Shown: one piece after another, positions 1 through 9,553 of the stretch | How the letters are laid out: each line of letters opens with the position of its first letter | Position numbering within the stretch: position 1 is the first letter of the stretch | NCBI RefSeq assembly: GCF_024746835.1 | Contig: NZ_CP080531.1 | Coordinates: 6,096,001 to 6,160,000 of the forward strand | Length of the DNA: 64,000 nucleotides | Direction: 5' to 3' | Source: Mesorhizobium sp. AR02 | GTDB taxonomy: Bacteria > Pseudomonadota > Alphaproteobacteria > Rhizobiales > Rhizobiaceae | Position numbers and translations under genes: made by a program | Notes under the pieces: generated by a model | Database searches by the model: none | Told to the model about the DNA's origin: nothing | The model's input: only the letters and a program-made list of their open reading frames with translations

Positions 1-171
1 GGATTTCGACACCTGCATGGATTGGGCGAAGGCGCGGATGGAGGGCAATCGCGCTCCCGGTGTCAGGCTGCGCGCGGCGATCCGCTGGCGGATGGTCGCC
101 ATGACGCTTTCGACGAGGGTAGGGGCGGCCAGGGTTCGTGCGCCGTCAGTTTCCAAGGCGAAGTCCGTCAT
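1..171 (-). CDS. MocR/GntR-type transcriptional regulator, N-terminal part
   Basis: The reverse strand is open from an ATG at 171 to the window edge and gives 57 residues. The end reads as the start of a GntR winged helix (PGARLPSIRAFAQSMQVSKS), preceded by the usual helix VMATIRQRIAARSL. A GntR domain beginning this close to the N terminus and lying divergent to an EamA transporter is the usual layout of MocR regulators (GntR head plus aminotransferase-like body), but the body lies outside the window. It probably controls the divergent transporter. Confidence 0.75.
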   Translation of the reverse strand, partial: MTDFALETDGARTLAAPTLVESVMATIRQRIAARSLTPGARLPSIRAFAQSMQVSKS

Positions 172-264
172 CCGTACTGCTCATTTGGCCATTACAGTTT
201 CGCTGAATTGTACCCCATTGTCTCTGGCTGCGCCATGGCATCTGCCCGATAGGGGGCGAAAGAC

Positions 265-1140
265 ATGGAGCCTGGAATGGACAAGACCGCGAGCGGCTGG
301 CTGAACGGATTTATCGGCGTGTTGATCTTCTCAGGCTCGCTGCCGGCGACGCGCGTGGCCGTGATGGACTTCGATCCGACATTCGTGACATCGGCCCGCG
401 CCGCGATTGCCGGGCTGCTTGGCCTCGCAATGCTGCTCTTGTTCCGGCAGAAGCGCCCGGAGCGGGGCGATCTGCTGTCGCTGGTGATCGTGGCGCTGGG
501 CGTGGTGGTCGGCTTTCCCTTGCTGACCGCGCTGGCGCTGAAGCACGTCACCTCCGCCCACTCGATCATCTTCGTCGGCCTGCTGCCGCTGGCAACCGCG
601 ATCTTCGGCGTGCTGCGCGGCGGTGAGCGTCCACGGCCGGCGTTCTGGCTGTTCTCCTGCATAGGCAGTGCGCTGGTCGCGGGCTTCGCGCTGATGCAAG
701 GCGTGACGGCCTCGCCGGTCGGCGATGGCTTGATGCTCGCCGCCATCGTCGTCTGCGGCCTGGGCTACGCCGAGGGCGCCGCGCTGTCGCGCAAGCTCGG
801 TGGCTGGCAAGTGATCTGCTGGGCGCTGACGCTGTCGCTGCCGATCATGCTGGTGCTGACTGTTGCGACACTGCCGGTATCCTTTGCCGCCGTCGGCTCC
901 CACGCCTGGATTGGTCTCGCTTATGTCTCGCTGTTCAGCATGCTGATCGGCTTCATCTTCTGGTATCGCGGCCTGGCGCAGGGCGGCATTGCGGCAGTCG
1001 GCCAGTTGCAGTTGCTGCAGCCCTTCTTCGGCCTGGCGCTCGCGGCGACACTGCTGCACGAGCAGGTCAGCCCGCTGATGGTGCTGGTTACGCTCGGCGT
1101 GGTGGCGTGTGTGTTCGGGGCGAAGAAGTTTGCGCGATAG
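265..1140 (+). CDS. EamA/DMT-family transporter
   Basis: A 291-residue inner-membrane protein with about ten hydrophobic segments arranged as two EamA repeats, the usual size for the drug/metabolite transporter family. The conserved ends of the repeats are visible (ALKHVTSAHSIIFVGLLPL in repeat 1 and LLQPFFGLALAATLLHEQ in repeat 2). Substrate cannot be told from sequence; the family exports amino acids and small metabolites. ATG at 265 was chosen; an ATG at 277 is an alternative. It is divergent from the GntR-type regulator at the window edge, which probably regulates it. Confidence 0.85.
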   Translation: MEPGMDKTASGWLNGFIGVLIFSGSLPATRVAVMDFDPTFVTSARAAIAGLLGLAMLLLFRQKRPERGDLLSLVIVALGVVVGFPLLTALALKHVTSAHSIIFVGLLPLATAIFGVLRGGERPRPAFWLFSCIGSALVAGFALMQGVTASPVGDGLMLAAIVVCGLGYAEGAALSRKLGGWQVICWALTLSLPIMLVLTVATLPVSFAAVGSHAWIGLAYVSLFSMLIGFIFWYRGLAQGGIAAVGQLQLLQPFFGLALAATLLHEQVSPLMVLVTLGVVACVFGAKKFAR

Positions 1141-1149
1141 ACGCCCGCC

Positions 1150-2190
<1,041 letters not shown>

Positions 2191-2304
2191 CGGTCACTCC
2201 ACTCTTGAGACGGCACGCGCTGGGAAACGATAGCCGATTCCCTGTCCGGTCAAGCGGAAATCGATTCCGCCAGGCTGGCCGGTCCGCCGAACCAGCCCAG
2301 GCGG

Positions 2305-2766
2305 TCAGCTGTTTTCCTGGTTGCGGAAATCGGCGAGCCTTGTGTCACCGGGAACGAGCAGACGTCCGTCCTCGGCATGCACTTCCAGGCGTCTGATCGG
2401 CCGGCCGCTCTGCGTGTCGACCATGAAAGTGTAGGGCTCGCCCGGTCCGGAGAAATAGGTCTCGCCCCACTGCCGCAAGGCAACCAGGACATGGAACAGG
2501 CCACGTCCCTTTTGCGTCAGCACATATTCATGATGCGCGCTGCCGTCGGGTGCGGGAACCGTTTCCAGTATGCCGTGCGCGACCAGATTGCGCAGCCGCG
2601 CTGACAGGATGTTCTTGGCAACGCCTAGGCTCTTCTGGAACTCGCCGAAGCGGCGCAGCCCGTCGAAGGCGTCGCGCACGATGAGCAGCGACCACCAGTC
2701 GCCGATCGCGTCCAGCGGCCGGGCGATCAGGCAATCGGCTTCGTGGTGGCTCGTTCGTTTCACCAT
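2305..2766 (-). CDS. HxlR-family transcriptional regulator
   Basis: 153 residues. A winged helix-turn-helix of the HxlR type occupies residues 10-105 (DAIGDWWSLLIVRDAFDGLRRFGEFQKS then NILSARLRNLV), followed by a short C-terminal extension common in alphaproteobacterial members. It is divergent to an MFS transporter, and a perfect palindrome lies in the space between them, so it probably represses that transporter and perhaps itself. Confidence 0.88.
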   Translation of the reverse strand: MVKRTSHHEADCLIARPLDAIGDWWSLLIVRDAFDGLRRFGEFQKSLGVAKNILSARLRNLVAHGILETVPAPDGSAHHEYVLTQKGRGLFHVLVALRQWGETYFSGPGEPYTFMVDTQSGRPIRRLEVHAEDGRLLVPGDTRLADFRNQENS

Positions 2767-2832
2767 GGCAATCGTTGGTCCAGCCCTGTCATTTCAGTTG
2801 CAACATAAAACTGTTCTGTCTATCCAGCAAGT

Positions 2833-2849
2833 GGTTTCAATTTGAAACC
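2833..2849. promoter_or_regulatory. Probable HxlR operator palindrome
   Basis: A perfect inverted repeat, GGTTTCAA-t-TTGAAACC, lies between the divergent hxlR-type and MFS genes, ending 16 bases before the MFS start codon. Its length and symmetry suit a dimeric winged-helix repressor. A shorter palindrome, GTTGCAAC, lies at 2797-2804. Assignment to this regulator is an inference from position. Confidence 0.5.
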
Positions 2850-2865
2850 TTTTGTGGAGAGCGAC

Positions 2866-4110
2866 ATGAATGTGCGGGTGGTGAATAGCGCAACAGCAAG
2901 TGCGGAGCGGTCCGATGGGCCGCCGCAGGTCATGCCGGCGTCACCGCCGGGACTGTCAGCAATGACCGCGCTGGTGTTCGCCATCGCCTGTGGCCTGAGC
3001 GTCGCCAATGTCTATTTCGCCCATCCGCTGCTCGACGCCATGGCGCATGATTTTGCCATCGCGCCGGCCTCGGTCGGCATCGTGGTTACGGTCACGCAGA
3101 TCGGCTACGCGCTCGGCCTGTTCTTCATCGTGCCGCTGGGCGATCTGTTCGACCGCCGTAAGCTGATCGCCGGGCAAGCGATCCTTTCCGTCATGGCGCT
3201 GATCGCGGTCGGGATTGCGCCGAACGCCGCGATGCTGCTGGCAAGCCTCGCAATTGTCGGGCTGTTTGCTGTGGTGGTGCAAGTGCTGGTGGCTTATACC
3301 GCCGACCTCGCCGCGCCGTCGCAAAGGGGGCGGGCGGTCGGCACCGTCACCAGCGGTGTCATCCTTGGCATCCTGCTTGCCCGCTTCGTCGCCGGCGTCG
3401 TCGCCGACTTCGCCGGCTGGCGCTGGGTCTATCTCGCCTCGGCGGCGCTGACGCTCATCATGGCGGTGGTTCTCTTTCTCATCCTGCCGCGTCGCGAGCC
3501 CGAGCGACCCCGCACATCCTATCCGCGCCTGCTGGGATCGGTGGTGCTTTTGTTCGTGCAGGAGCCGCTGCTGCGCGTGCGCGCCGTGCTCGCCATGCTG
3601 ATCTTCGCCACCTTCAACGTGCTGTGGGCGCCGCTGGTGCTGCCGCTGAGTGCCGCGCCATTTTCACTCTCGCACACCGAGATCGGATTGTTCGGCCTGG
3701 CCGGTGTCGCAGGCGCTCTCGGTGCCCGCTGGACGGGCGGCCTTGTCGATCGCGGGCGTGGTCAACTGGTCACTGGGCTCAGCCTGTTGCTGATGACGGC
3801 AGCCTGGCTGCCGATCGCTTTCATGGGCCTGTCGCTGTGGCTGCTCGTCGCCGGCATCGTCATGCTGGATCTGGCGATCCAGGCCGTCCATGTCACCAAC
3901 CAGAGCCTGATCTTCGCGCGCCGGCCGGATGCGCGCAGCCGTCTGGTCGGCGGCTACATGATCTTCTATTCGCTCGGCAGCGCGCTTGGCTCGATCGCCT
4001 CGACCATGGTCTATGGCGCCATGGGCTGGAGCGGCGTCTGTATGCTGGGCGCCGGCATCGGCCTGCTGGCATTGCTGTTCTGGGCGCTGACGCTGCGCGT
4101 GGGCCGATGA
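2866..4110 (+). CDS. MFS transporter
   Basis: A 414-residue inner-membrane protein with twelve predicted hydrophobic segments. The loop 2-3 signature of the major facilitator superfamily is present (PLGDLFDRRKLIAGQ). It looks like the AraJ/YdhP-type proton-driven efflux group; the substrate is unknown. The ATG at 2866 is preferred over an upstream in-frame TTG at 2842, because GGAGAG sits at the right distance before it and the TTG lies inside the operator palindrome. It is paired with the divergent HxlR regulator. Confidence 0.88.
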   Translation: MNVRVVNSATASAERSDGPPQVMPASPPGLSAMTALVFAIACGLSVANVYFAHPLLDAMAHDFAIAPASVGIVVTVTQIGYALGLFFIVPLGDLFDRRKLIAGQAILSVMALIAVGIAPNAAMLLASLAIVGLFAVVVQVLVAYTADLAAPSQRGRAVGTVTSGVILGILLARFVAGVVADFAGWRWVYLASAALTLIMAVVLFLILPRREPERPRTSYPRLLGSVVLLFVQEPLLRVRAVLAMLIFATFNVLWAPLVLPLSAAPFSLSHTEIGLFGLAGVAGALGARWTGGLVDRGRGQLVTGLSLLLMTAAWLPIAFMGLSLWLLVAGIVMLDLAIQAVHVTNQSLIFARRPDARSRLVGGYMIFYSLGSALGSIASTMVYGAMGWSGVCMLGAGIGLLALLFWALTLRVGR

Positions 4111-4114
4111 AGAT

Positions 4115-4765
4115 TTACTCCGCGTCGATCTGGTTCTGCGGCGCTGCCTTCTGAAAAGCCGGCAGCGCCATGCAGGCGGCGTTGATGCGGGTGATCGTCG
4201 GGTAGGGCGCCAGGTCGACGCCGAAGCGGGCGTTGCTGGTGATTTGTGCCGCCAGGCAGATGTCAGCGAGCCCCGGCGCTTCGCCATGGCAGAAAGTTCC
4301 GGTCTGCGGCGAGGAAGCGAGAATCTTTTCAAGCGGCTGAAAGCCTTCGTTCACCCAGTGGCGGAACCAGTTGGTGATGTCCTGGTCGCCGGCGCCGAAC
4401 AAAGTGCGCAGCGAGGTCAGCACGCGCAGATTGTTCACCGGGTGGATGTCGCAGGCGATCATCTGCGCCAGCATTCTCACGCGCGCCCGGCCAAGCGCAT
4501 CCCCGGGCAGCAGCGGCGGCGCGGGCTGGATCTCGTCGAGATATTCGATGATCGCCAGCGACTGCGTCAAAAGCGTGCCGTCGTTAAGCACCAATGCCGG
4601 CACCAGCCCTTGCGGATTGACCGCGAGATAGGCCGGTTCCAGATGCTCGCCATGGCGCAAATGATGCGGGACGTAGTCATAGCTCAGCCCCTTCATCTCC
4701 AGCGCGATGCGCACCCGGTAGGAGGTGGAGGAACGATAGTAATTGTGCAGGATGAGTTCGCTCAT
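4115..4765 (-). CDS. maiA: Maleylacetoacetate (or maleylpyruvate) isomerase, GST fold
   Basis: 216 residues with the zeta-class glutathione transferase layout. The N-terminal thioredoxin-like domain carries YYRSSTSYRVRIALEMKG, which holds the glutathione-activating SSTS segment, and NPQGLVPAL. An all-helical C-terminal domain follows. The enzyme isomerises the cis product of aromatic ring cleavage to its fumaryl form using glutathione. It is 4 bp downstream of the fumarylacetoacetate-hydrolase-like gene and surely co-transcribed. Homogentisate and gentisate pathway versions cannot be separated by eye, and no dioxygenase is nearby. Confidence 0.85.
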   Translation of the reverse strand: MSELILHNYYRSSTSYRVRIALEMKGLSYDYVPHHLRHGEHLEPAYLAVNPQGLVPALVLNDGTLLTQSLAIIEYLDEIQPAPPLLPGDALGRARVRMLAQMIACDIHPVNNLRVLTSLRTLFGAGDQDITNWFRHWVNEGFQPLEKILASSPQTGTFCHGEAPGLADICLAAQITSNARFGVDLAPYPTITRINAACMALPAFQKAAPQNQIDAE

Positions 4766-4769
4766 GCGC

Positions 4770-5465
4770 TCACTTCGGCTGGCTGATGGTCACTTCGATC
4801 GTGCCGATGCCGTCGACGCCGCCGGTCATCGTCTCCCCCGGTTTCACGGCGCCGACACCTGCGGGCGTGCCGGTGAAGATCAGGTCGCCGGCCTGCAATT
4901 CGACACCCTCGCTGCAGATCGAGACGATGTCGGCGATCGGCCAGATCAGTTCGGTGAGATCGGCATCCTGCCTGACCTTGCCGTCGACGGCGAGCCAGAT
5001 ACGGCCTTTCGTCGGATGGCCGGTCTTTTGTGCCGGGATCAGCGGGCCGCATGGGGCGGAACGGTCGAAGGCTTTCGACCAGTCCCAGGGCCGCGCCGCC
5101 TTCTTGGCCTCGTCCTGGAGGTCGCGGCGGGTGAGGTCGATGCCGACGGCATAACCCCAGACATGCTCCAGCGCCCGGTCACGCGCAATGCGGAAGCCGG
5201 GCCCGCCGATCGCGGCCACCAGTTCGATTTCGTGGTGCAGATTGGCCGTCAGCGGCGGGTAGGGGATCACTGTGCCGGAATCGACCACCGCGTCGGCCGG
5301 CTTGGTGAAGAAGAAGGGCGGATCGCGCTCGTCATTGCCCAATTCGCGCGCATGCGCCGCATAGTTGCGGCCGACGCAGAAAATACGCCGCACGGCAAAT
5401 CGCTCGGCCGACCCGCTGATGGCGACAGAAGGCGTTGGCGGCACGGGAAGGATGAAGGCGGTCAT
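4770..5465 (-). CDS. Fumarylacetoacetate hydrolase family protein
   Basis: 231 residues from the ATG at 5465; an upstream in-frame extension lacks family similarity. It is the short FAH-fold hydrolase. GRNYAAHARE begins the domain, and the metal ligands are in HHEIELVAAIG and GYAVGIDLTRRDLQ, with KPADAVV and KAFD also present. Short members include fumarylpyruvate hydrolase of the gentisate route, which would match a maleylpyruvate isomerase role for the next gene. With that gene it forms a two-gene catabolic operon. Confidence 0.85.
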   Translation of the reverse strand: MTAFILPVPPTPSVAISGSAERFAVRRIFCVGRNYAAHARELGNDERDPPFFFTKPADAVVDSGTVIPYPPLTANLHHEIELVAAIGGPGFRIARDRALEHVWGYAVGIDLTRRDLQDEAKKAARPWDWSKAFDRSAPCGPLIPAQKTGHPTKGRIWLAVDGKVRQDADLTELIWPIADIVSICSEGVELQAGDLIFTGTPAGVGAVKPGETMTGGVDGIGTIEVTISQPK

Positions 5466-5690
5466 GGTGGTCTCTGCGTTCGGGATGATGGCGGCACCTT
5501 CGACCGATTTCGGGGGCCGGGCAAGGCGTCGCTTTTCATAAAGCAAAGGCTTTGCCGGGGCTGTACAAGGAATTCAGGGTTCCCATCACTTTTGCAGCAG
5601 TGCATCCTATCAACTGGCGATAGACTATTTGCCAATAATCCGGCCATGGTCACAGGACTATGGTGTGGCGGGTAAACCGGAACGAGCCAC

Positions 5691-6374
5691 ATGACAGTAT
5701 CCAACGATCGCGCCCGGTTCCTGATCATCGACGACCATCCGCTGTTTCGCGAGGCGCTGCACAGCGCGGTGCAGATGGCCTATCCGGAAGTCGATACGGT
5801 CGAGGCGCGCTCGATTGCCGAGGCGCTCGATCTGCTGGCGGGGATAAAGCCGTTCGATTTGGCGCTGCTCGATCTCAACATGCCCGACGTGCATGGCTTT
5901 GACGGGCTGCTGCAGCTCAGGACGCGTTATCCGCGGCTGCCGGTGGTTATCGTCTCAGGCTATGAGGAGCCAAGGATCATTTCCGAGGCCTTGTCCTATG
6001 GTGCTGCCGGCTTCATCCCGAAATCGGCGCGCAAAAGCGACCTGGCCGCTGCCATCCGCTCGGTGATGGATGGCGCGATCTATGTGCCGGAGACCTATGA
6101 AGGCCAGCCGGCGGACGCCGACAGCATCGACCGCGCCGACATGGTCCAGCGCCTGTCCAAGCTGACGCCGCAGCAGCTGCGCGTGCTGCAGATGCTGCGC
6201 CAGGGCCTGCTCAACAAGCAGATCGCCTATGAGCTGCAGGTCGGCGAGACCACGGTCAAGGCGCATGTCTCGGAGATATTGCGCAAGCTCAATGTGTATA
6301 GCCGCACGCAGGCGGTGATCGAGGTTTCGAAGCTGGACAATGCGGAGCTGTTCAGGGATCAGGCGGGGTTTTGA
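5691..6374 (+). CDS. NarL/FixJ-type response regulator
   Basis: 227 residues. The receiver domain (1-120) has the acidic pair IIDDHP, the phospho-acceptor Asp in LALLDLNMPD and the Lys in PKSAR. A LuxR-type helix-turn-helix follows (LTPQQLRVLQMLRQGLLNKQIAYEL then VKAHVSEILRKL). It is a DNA-binding output regulator. The closest sensor is the hybrid kinase at 6747-8087, which is encoded on the other strand with a FIST protein, so these three probably form one signalling unit. Confidence 0.9.
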   Translation: MTVSNDRARFLIIDDHPLFREALHSAVQMAYPEVDTVEARSIAEALDLLAGIKPFDLALLDLNMPDVHGFDGLLQLRTRYPRLPVVIVSGYEEPRIISEALSYGAAGFIPKSARKSDLAAAIRSVMDGAIYVPETYEGQPADADSIDRADMVQRLSKLTPQQLRVLQMLRQGLLNKQIAYELQVGETTVKAHVSEILRKLNVYSRTQAVIEVSKLDNAELFRDQAGF

Positions 6375-6411
6375 GGAATGAAAAGTGCACCGTCACTGCA
6401 ATTAGTGCACT

Positions 6412-6642
6412 CTAGAGTTCCTTCGCACGCAATCTGAACACATGCTCTGGATCAATATCTTCGTGTTCAGCCCAACGACCCCATATTATTTCGACCATCA
6501 TGATCTTCCCATTTACGGAAATTTCTAGAACGTCTCCCACTACCGGAGAATCCGCGTTTACCAGCGTACCTCCGTTAGGCAACGCCCTTTCAGTTATTAG
6601 TTCCCCGCTTTTCAAAATGATTCTTTGAACAATGTAAGGCAT
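6412..6642 (-). CDS. Small hypothetical protein (76 aa)
   Basis: A 76-residue acidic, probably beta-rich soluble protein beginning MPYIVQRIILKSGELITERA. I do not recognise the family. Alternating hydrophobic residues and the lack of membrane segments suggest a small barrel-like fold. It lies between the response regulator (convergent) and a dispersed palindrome that separates it from the kinase gene. Confidence 0.55.
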   Translation of the reverse strand: MPYIVQRIILKSGELITERALPNGGTLVNADSPVVGDVLEISVNGKIMMVEIIWGRWAEHEDIDPEHVFRLRAKEL

Positions 6643-6689
6643 GCTATTCTTTCTCGCGGCCGAACAGAGATCGCGAACGTCGGCGCTGC

Positions 6690-6741
6690 CCCTCATCCGG
6701 CTGCCGCCACCTTCTCCCCGTATAGTGACGGGGAGAAGGGC
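6690..6741. repeat. Dispersed rhizobial palindromic repeat
   Basis: A perfect 11-bp stem (CTTCTCCCCGT at 6711-6721 and its complement at 6728-6738) around a 6-base loop, preceded by CCTCATCCGGCTGCCGCCAC. This is the common intergenic mosaic palindrome I know from Mesorhizobium and relatives. It may also end transcripts of the kinase gene. Confidence 0.7.
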
Positions 6742-6746
6742 GGTTC

Positions 6747-8087
6747 TCAAGCCAGCAAATGCGCCAGCAGCGCCCTTAGCTGCGCCGGTTTCAGTGGCTT
6801 GCGCATCAGTTCGATGCCGCCGGCGCGGGCCGCTTTGGCGACGGCTTCGGAACTGTCGGCGGTGACGATCAGCGCCGGCACGGCGCGGCCGAGATAGTCG
6901 CGGACTTCCGATATGGTGGCGGTGCCGAGATCGCCGCCGTCGAGATGCTGGTCGGCAATGACGATGTCGGGCACCCAGTCGGTGTCGCCGAGCAGGTTCA
7001 TTGCATCGTCGGTCGAGGTCGCGGACCGCACCAGGCACTGCCAGCGCTCGAGCAGGAAGGTCATGGCCTCCAGCACCTCGATGTCGTTCTCGACCAGCAG
7101 TACCTTGGTGCCGAACAGGCCGTAGCCGCGCGACCGCTCCAGGCTGGTGGCGCTGGCGATGGCGTCGGCGGGCGCGCCGATGCCGACGGGGACATCGATG
7201 TGGAAGATCGTGCCGCGCCCGACCTTCGACGAGAAGGTCACGGGATGGCCGAGCGCGCCGGCCATGCGGCGCACGATGGCAAGCCCGAGCCCGAGACCGT
7301 TGCCGTCACGTTCCGAACCGGCCGGTGAGGTGCCGCGATGGAATTCCTCGAACACCGCCTCGCGCTGGTCCTCGGGAATGCCGCAGCCGGTATCGGCGAC
7401 ATCGATGCGGATGGTGTCGCCGCGGTGCCTGGTGCCGACAAGCACGCCGCCGGAACGGGTGTAGCCCAGCGCATTGGAGAGGATGTTCTGCAGGATGCGG
7501 CGCAGCAGCGTTCGGTCGGAGCGGACCACGGCATTGACCGGCCGGAATTTCAGCGACAGCCGCTTCATTTCCGCGACCGGCTGGAAATCCGAGCGCAGCG
7601 ACGAGAACAGTGCTTCCAGGCTGACGTCGCCGATATCGGGCTGCACCACGCCTGCGTCGAGCTTGGAAATGTCGAGCAAGGTGCGCAGCAGGTCCTCCAT
7701 CGTTTCCAGGGAACGCTCGACCTGGCGGACGAGCTTCCTGCCTTCATCGCTGGTCTGCACCTCGGCGAGCGCCGAGACGGAGAGGTGGGCCGCGTTCAGC
7801 GGCTGCAGCACGTCATGGCTGGCGGCGGCGAGGAATCTGGTCTTGGAGAGGTTCGCCAGCTCGGCATTTTCCTTGGCGGCGCTGAGGTCGATGTTGGATT
7901 GCTCCAGCCGGCGCAGCGTCGAATGCAGTTCCTCCGTGCGCGTGCGCACGCGGTTCTCGAGCGAGATCGCGGTCTGGAACAGCGAGAAGGCATTGCCTTG
8001 CTGGTCCATCGAGCGCTCGACGCGGCTGACCAGGGCGGCGTTGATCTTCTTCAGCTTTTCGAGGTCGTTTATGTCCTTGAGCGGCAT
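6747..8087 (-). CDS. Soluble hybrid histidine kinase with receiver domain (NahK-like)
   Basis: 446 residues from the ATG at 8087; an in-frame TTG at 8138 would overlap the FIST gene. A coiled-coil-like N terminus without membrane segments leads to the H box (AAASHDVLQPLNAAHLS, near residue 105). The ATPase domain follows (DTGCGIPEDQ; GLGLGLAIV). A C-terminal receiver has VLLVEND and phospho-Asp in VIADQHLDGG. It lies downstream of a FIST-domain gene, the arrangement of the NosP/NahK nitric-oxide pair of Pseudomonas. It probably receives its signal from that protein. Confidence 0.88.
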   Translation of the reverse strand: MPLKDINDLEKLKKINAALVSRVERSMDQQGNAFSLFQTAISLENRVRTRTEELHSTLRRLEQSNIDLSAAKENAELANLSKTRFLAAASHDVLQPLNAAHLSVSALAEVQTSDEGRKLVRQVERSLETMEDLLRTLLDISKLDAGVVQPDIGDVSLEALFSSLRSDFQPVAEMKRLSLKFRPVNAVVRSDRTLLRRILQNILSNALGYTRSGGVLVGTRHRGDTIRIDVADTGCGIPEDQREAVFEEFHRGTSPAGSERDGNGLGLGLAIVRRMAGALGHPVTFSSKVGRGTIFHIDVPVGIGAPADAIASATSLERSRGYGLFGTKVLLVENDIEVLEAMTFLLERWQCLVRSATSTDDAMNLLGDTDWVPDIVIADQHLDGGDLGTATISEVRDYLGRAVPALIVTADSSEAVAKAARAGGIELMRKPLKPAQLRALLAHLLA

Positions 8088-8106
8088 CTTGTTGTTCTGC
8101 GGCCCC

Positions 8107-9243
8107 CTATTCCGCCGCTTGCCGTTCGCCGAAGGCAATGCCGGTGAAGGTCTGGTTCAAATGCATCGACCGGTACTGTTCGCCATACGTGCCGAAGCCG
8201 ATGACATTGTTGACCCGGTAGAGCTCCGAAATGTCACGGAAGACCTGCCGGTTGCGCGCGTCGAGCCGGCGCAGCACGCAGTCGAAGCCGAGGATCAGGT
8301 CGATGCCGCCCAGTCTGTCCTCGACCTCGCGCAGGGCCGCGCGCGTCGATTCCACCATGTCCTTGGGCTGGGCGATCGACAGCACGACACCGTCGTCGAT
8401 GGCGCAGAAGAACGACAGCGAGCCATCCGCGTGCATCCTCTGGATCGAGCGGCAGTAATATTCGCCGCCTACCTTTACCACCACCGGATGCGAGGCGAAG
8501 CTCAGCGGCGTCAGGGTCTGCGGCACGATGCCGACGGAGGCGGCATATTCCTCGGCCGCATTGGTGGCGTTGAACTCGCGCACGATGCGGTGATCGGCAT
8601 CGGACGCCGTCACCACCAGCTTTTCGTCGGTCGGAACGAAATTGTCGGTCTTGAAGACGTGGAACGGAATTTCCGTGGCGATCAGCACGACGATGGCGCT
8701 GTCGGAGGTGACCCGGCCGTTCGAGATCAGGCGCGTCGTCTCGAATTTCAAATCGTCGCCGGCCGAGCCGCCGAGCAGCGGTATGTCGTCAAGACCCCAG
8801 TGGATGGCCGAGCTGACCGCTTCCTCGGCATAGGACAGCCCATCGATGAAGCAGAGCGCGAAGGTGTTGCCGGTCTGCTCGCAGCCAAGCCGGCCGCGTA
8901 GCGTGCGCCGCAAGGCCTCGACCTCGCCGGTGATCCTGTCCATGCCCGATGAGGACAAATTGTCGACCATGGCGCTGACCGCGGTGAACGAGGCCGAGGG
9001 AAGCAGCATCGCCAGCATGTGGCCTTCCTCGAGCCCCTGCGGCGTGATCTCGCCGGCGGTGGAGCAGCCGGCATGGTGGAGCGCCGGCGCGTAGGCCGAG
9101 AGTGCCCGCGACAGGGCACCGGCCTCGACGAGGCTCTGGGAAAAGAACACGAGGGCAAAGCCGGCGTTGATTGCGGCAGCCTCGCTGGCCACCGCGCGTG
9201 CGAAAACGTCCGGGTCGGGCTCGTCCGTGGTCAGCGCCGACAA
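8107..9243 (-). CDS. FIST-domain sensor protein (NosP-like)
   Basis: 378 residues with a FIST_N domain (HHAGCSTAGEITPQGLEEGH; FIDGLSYAEEAV; LGGSAGDDLKF) and a FIST_C domain (FFCAIDDGVVLSIA; GFDCVLRR; VIGFGTYGEQY). FIST proteins bind small ligands; NosP members bind heme and nitric oxide and control the neighbouring kinase. The gene is 19 bp upstream of such a kinase. The start is uncertain: the longest frame begins with TTG at 9243, while a strong GGAGGA with ATG at 9290 lies in another frame. Confidence 0.82.
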   Translation of the reverse strand: MSALTTDEPDPDVFARAVASEAAAINAGFALVFFSQSLVEAGALSRALSAYAPALHHAGCSTAGEITPQGLEEGHMLAMLLPSASFTAVSAMVDNLSSSGMDRITGEVEALRRTLRGRLGCEQTGNTFALCFIDGLSYAEEAVSSAIHWGLDDIPLLGGSAGDDLKFETTRLISNGRVTSDSAIVVLIATEIPFHVFKTDNFVPTDEKLVVTASDADHRIVREFNATNAAEEYAASVGIVPQTLTPLSFASHPVVVKVGGEYYCRSIQRMHADGSLSFFCAIDDGVVLSIAQPKDMVESTRAALREVEDRLGGIDLILGFDCVLRRLDARNRQVFRDISELYRVNNVIGFGTYGEQYRSMHLNQTFTGIAFGERQAAE

Positions 9244-9553
9244 GCCGCAGGCGTAGCGCGTCGTTGAACTGGTCAGCGGCGTTCTCCCGCATTTCCTCCG
9301 ACGCTGGTTTATGCGCTGTTTTTACAAGCTTTTGGCGCGCGGGCGTCGAAGGGCATTGTTGCTTCCAATAGGCGTTTTGGCAATGGGGCGAGGGGAATGC
9401 GCCTTTGGCCTTGGCCATGACCGAAAGTACAATGATACGCCTTTTCCGTCGCGCTGTTTTTTGTGCGTTGTGCGGTGTACGAATAACGCATGGCCGAAGT
9501 GCCAGCGGCGCGTCGGCAGCGTGATGACCAAGGTTGATACCCAGGGAGGATTC

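Noticed and set aside
331..1059. Long minus-strand frame rich in Gln, Arg and His opposite the EamA gene
   Set aside because: Composition is typical of an antisense shadow of a G+C-rich gene; no domain.
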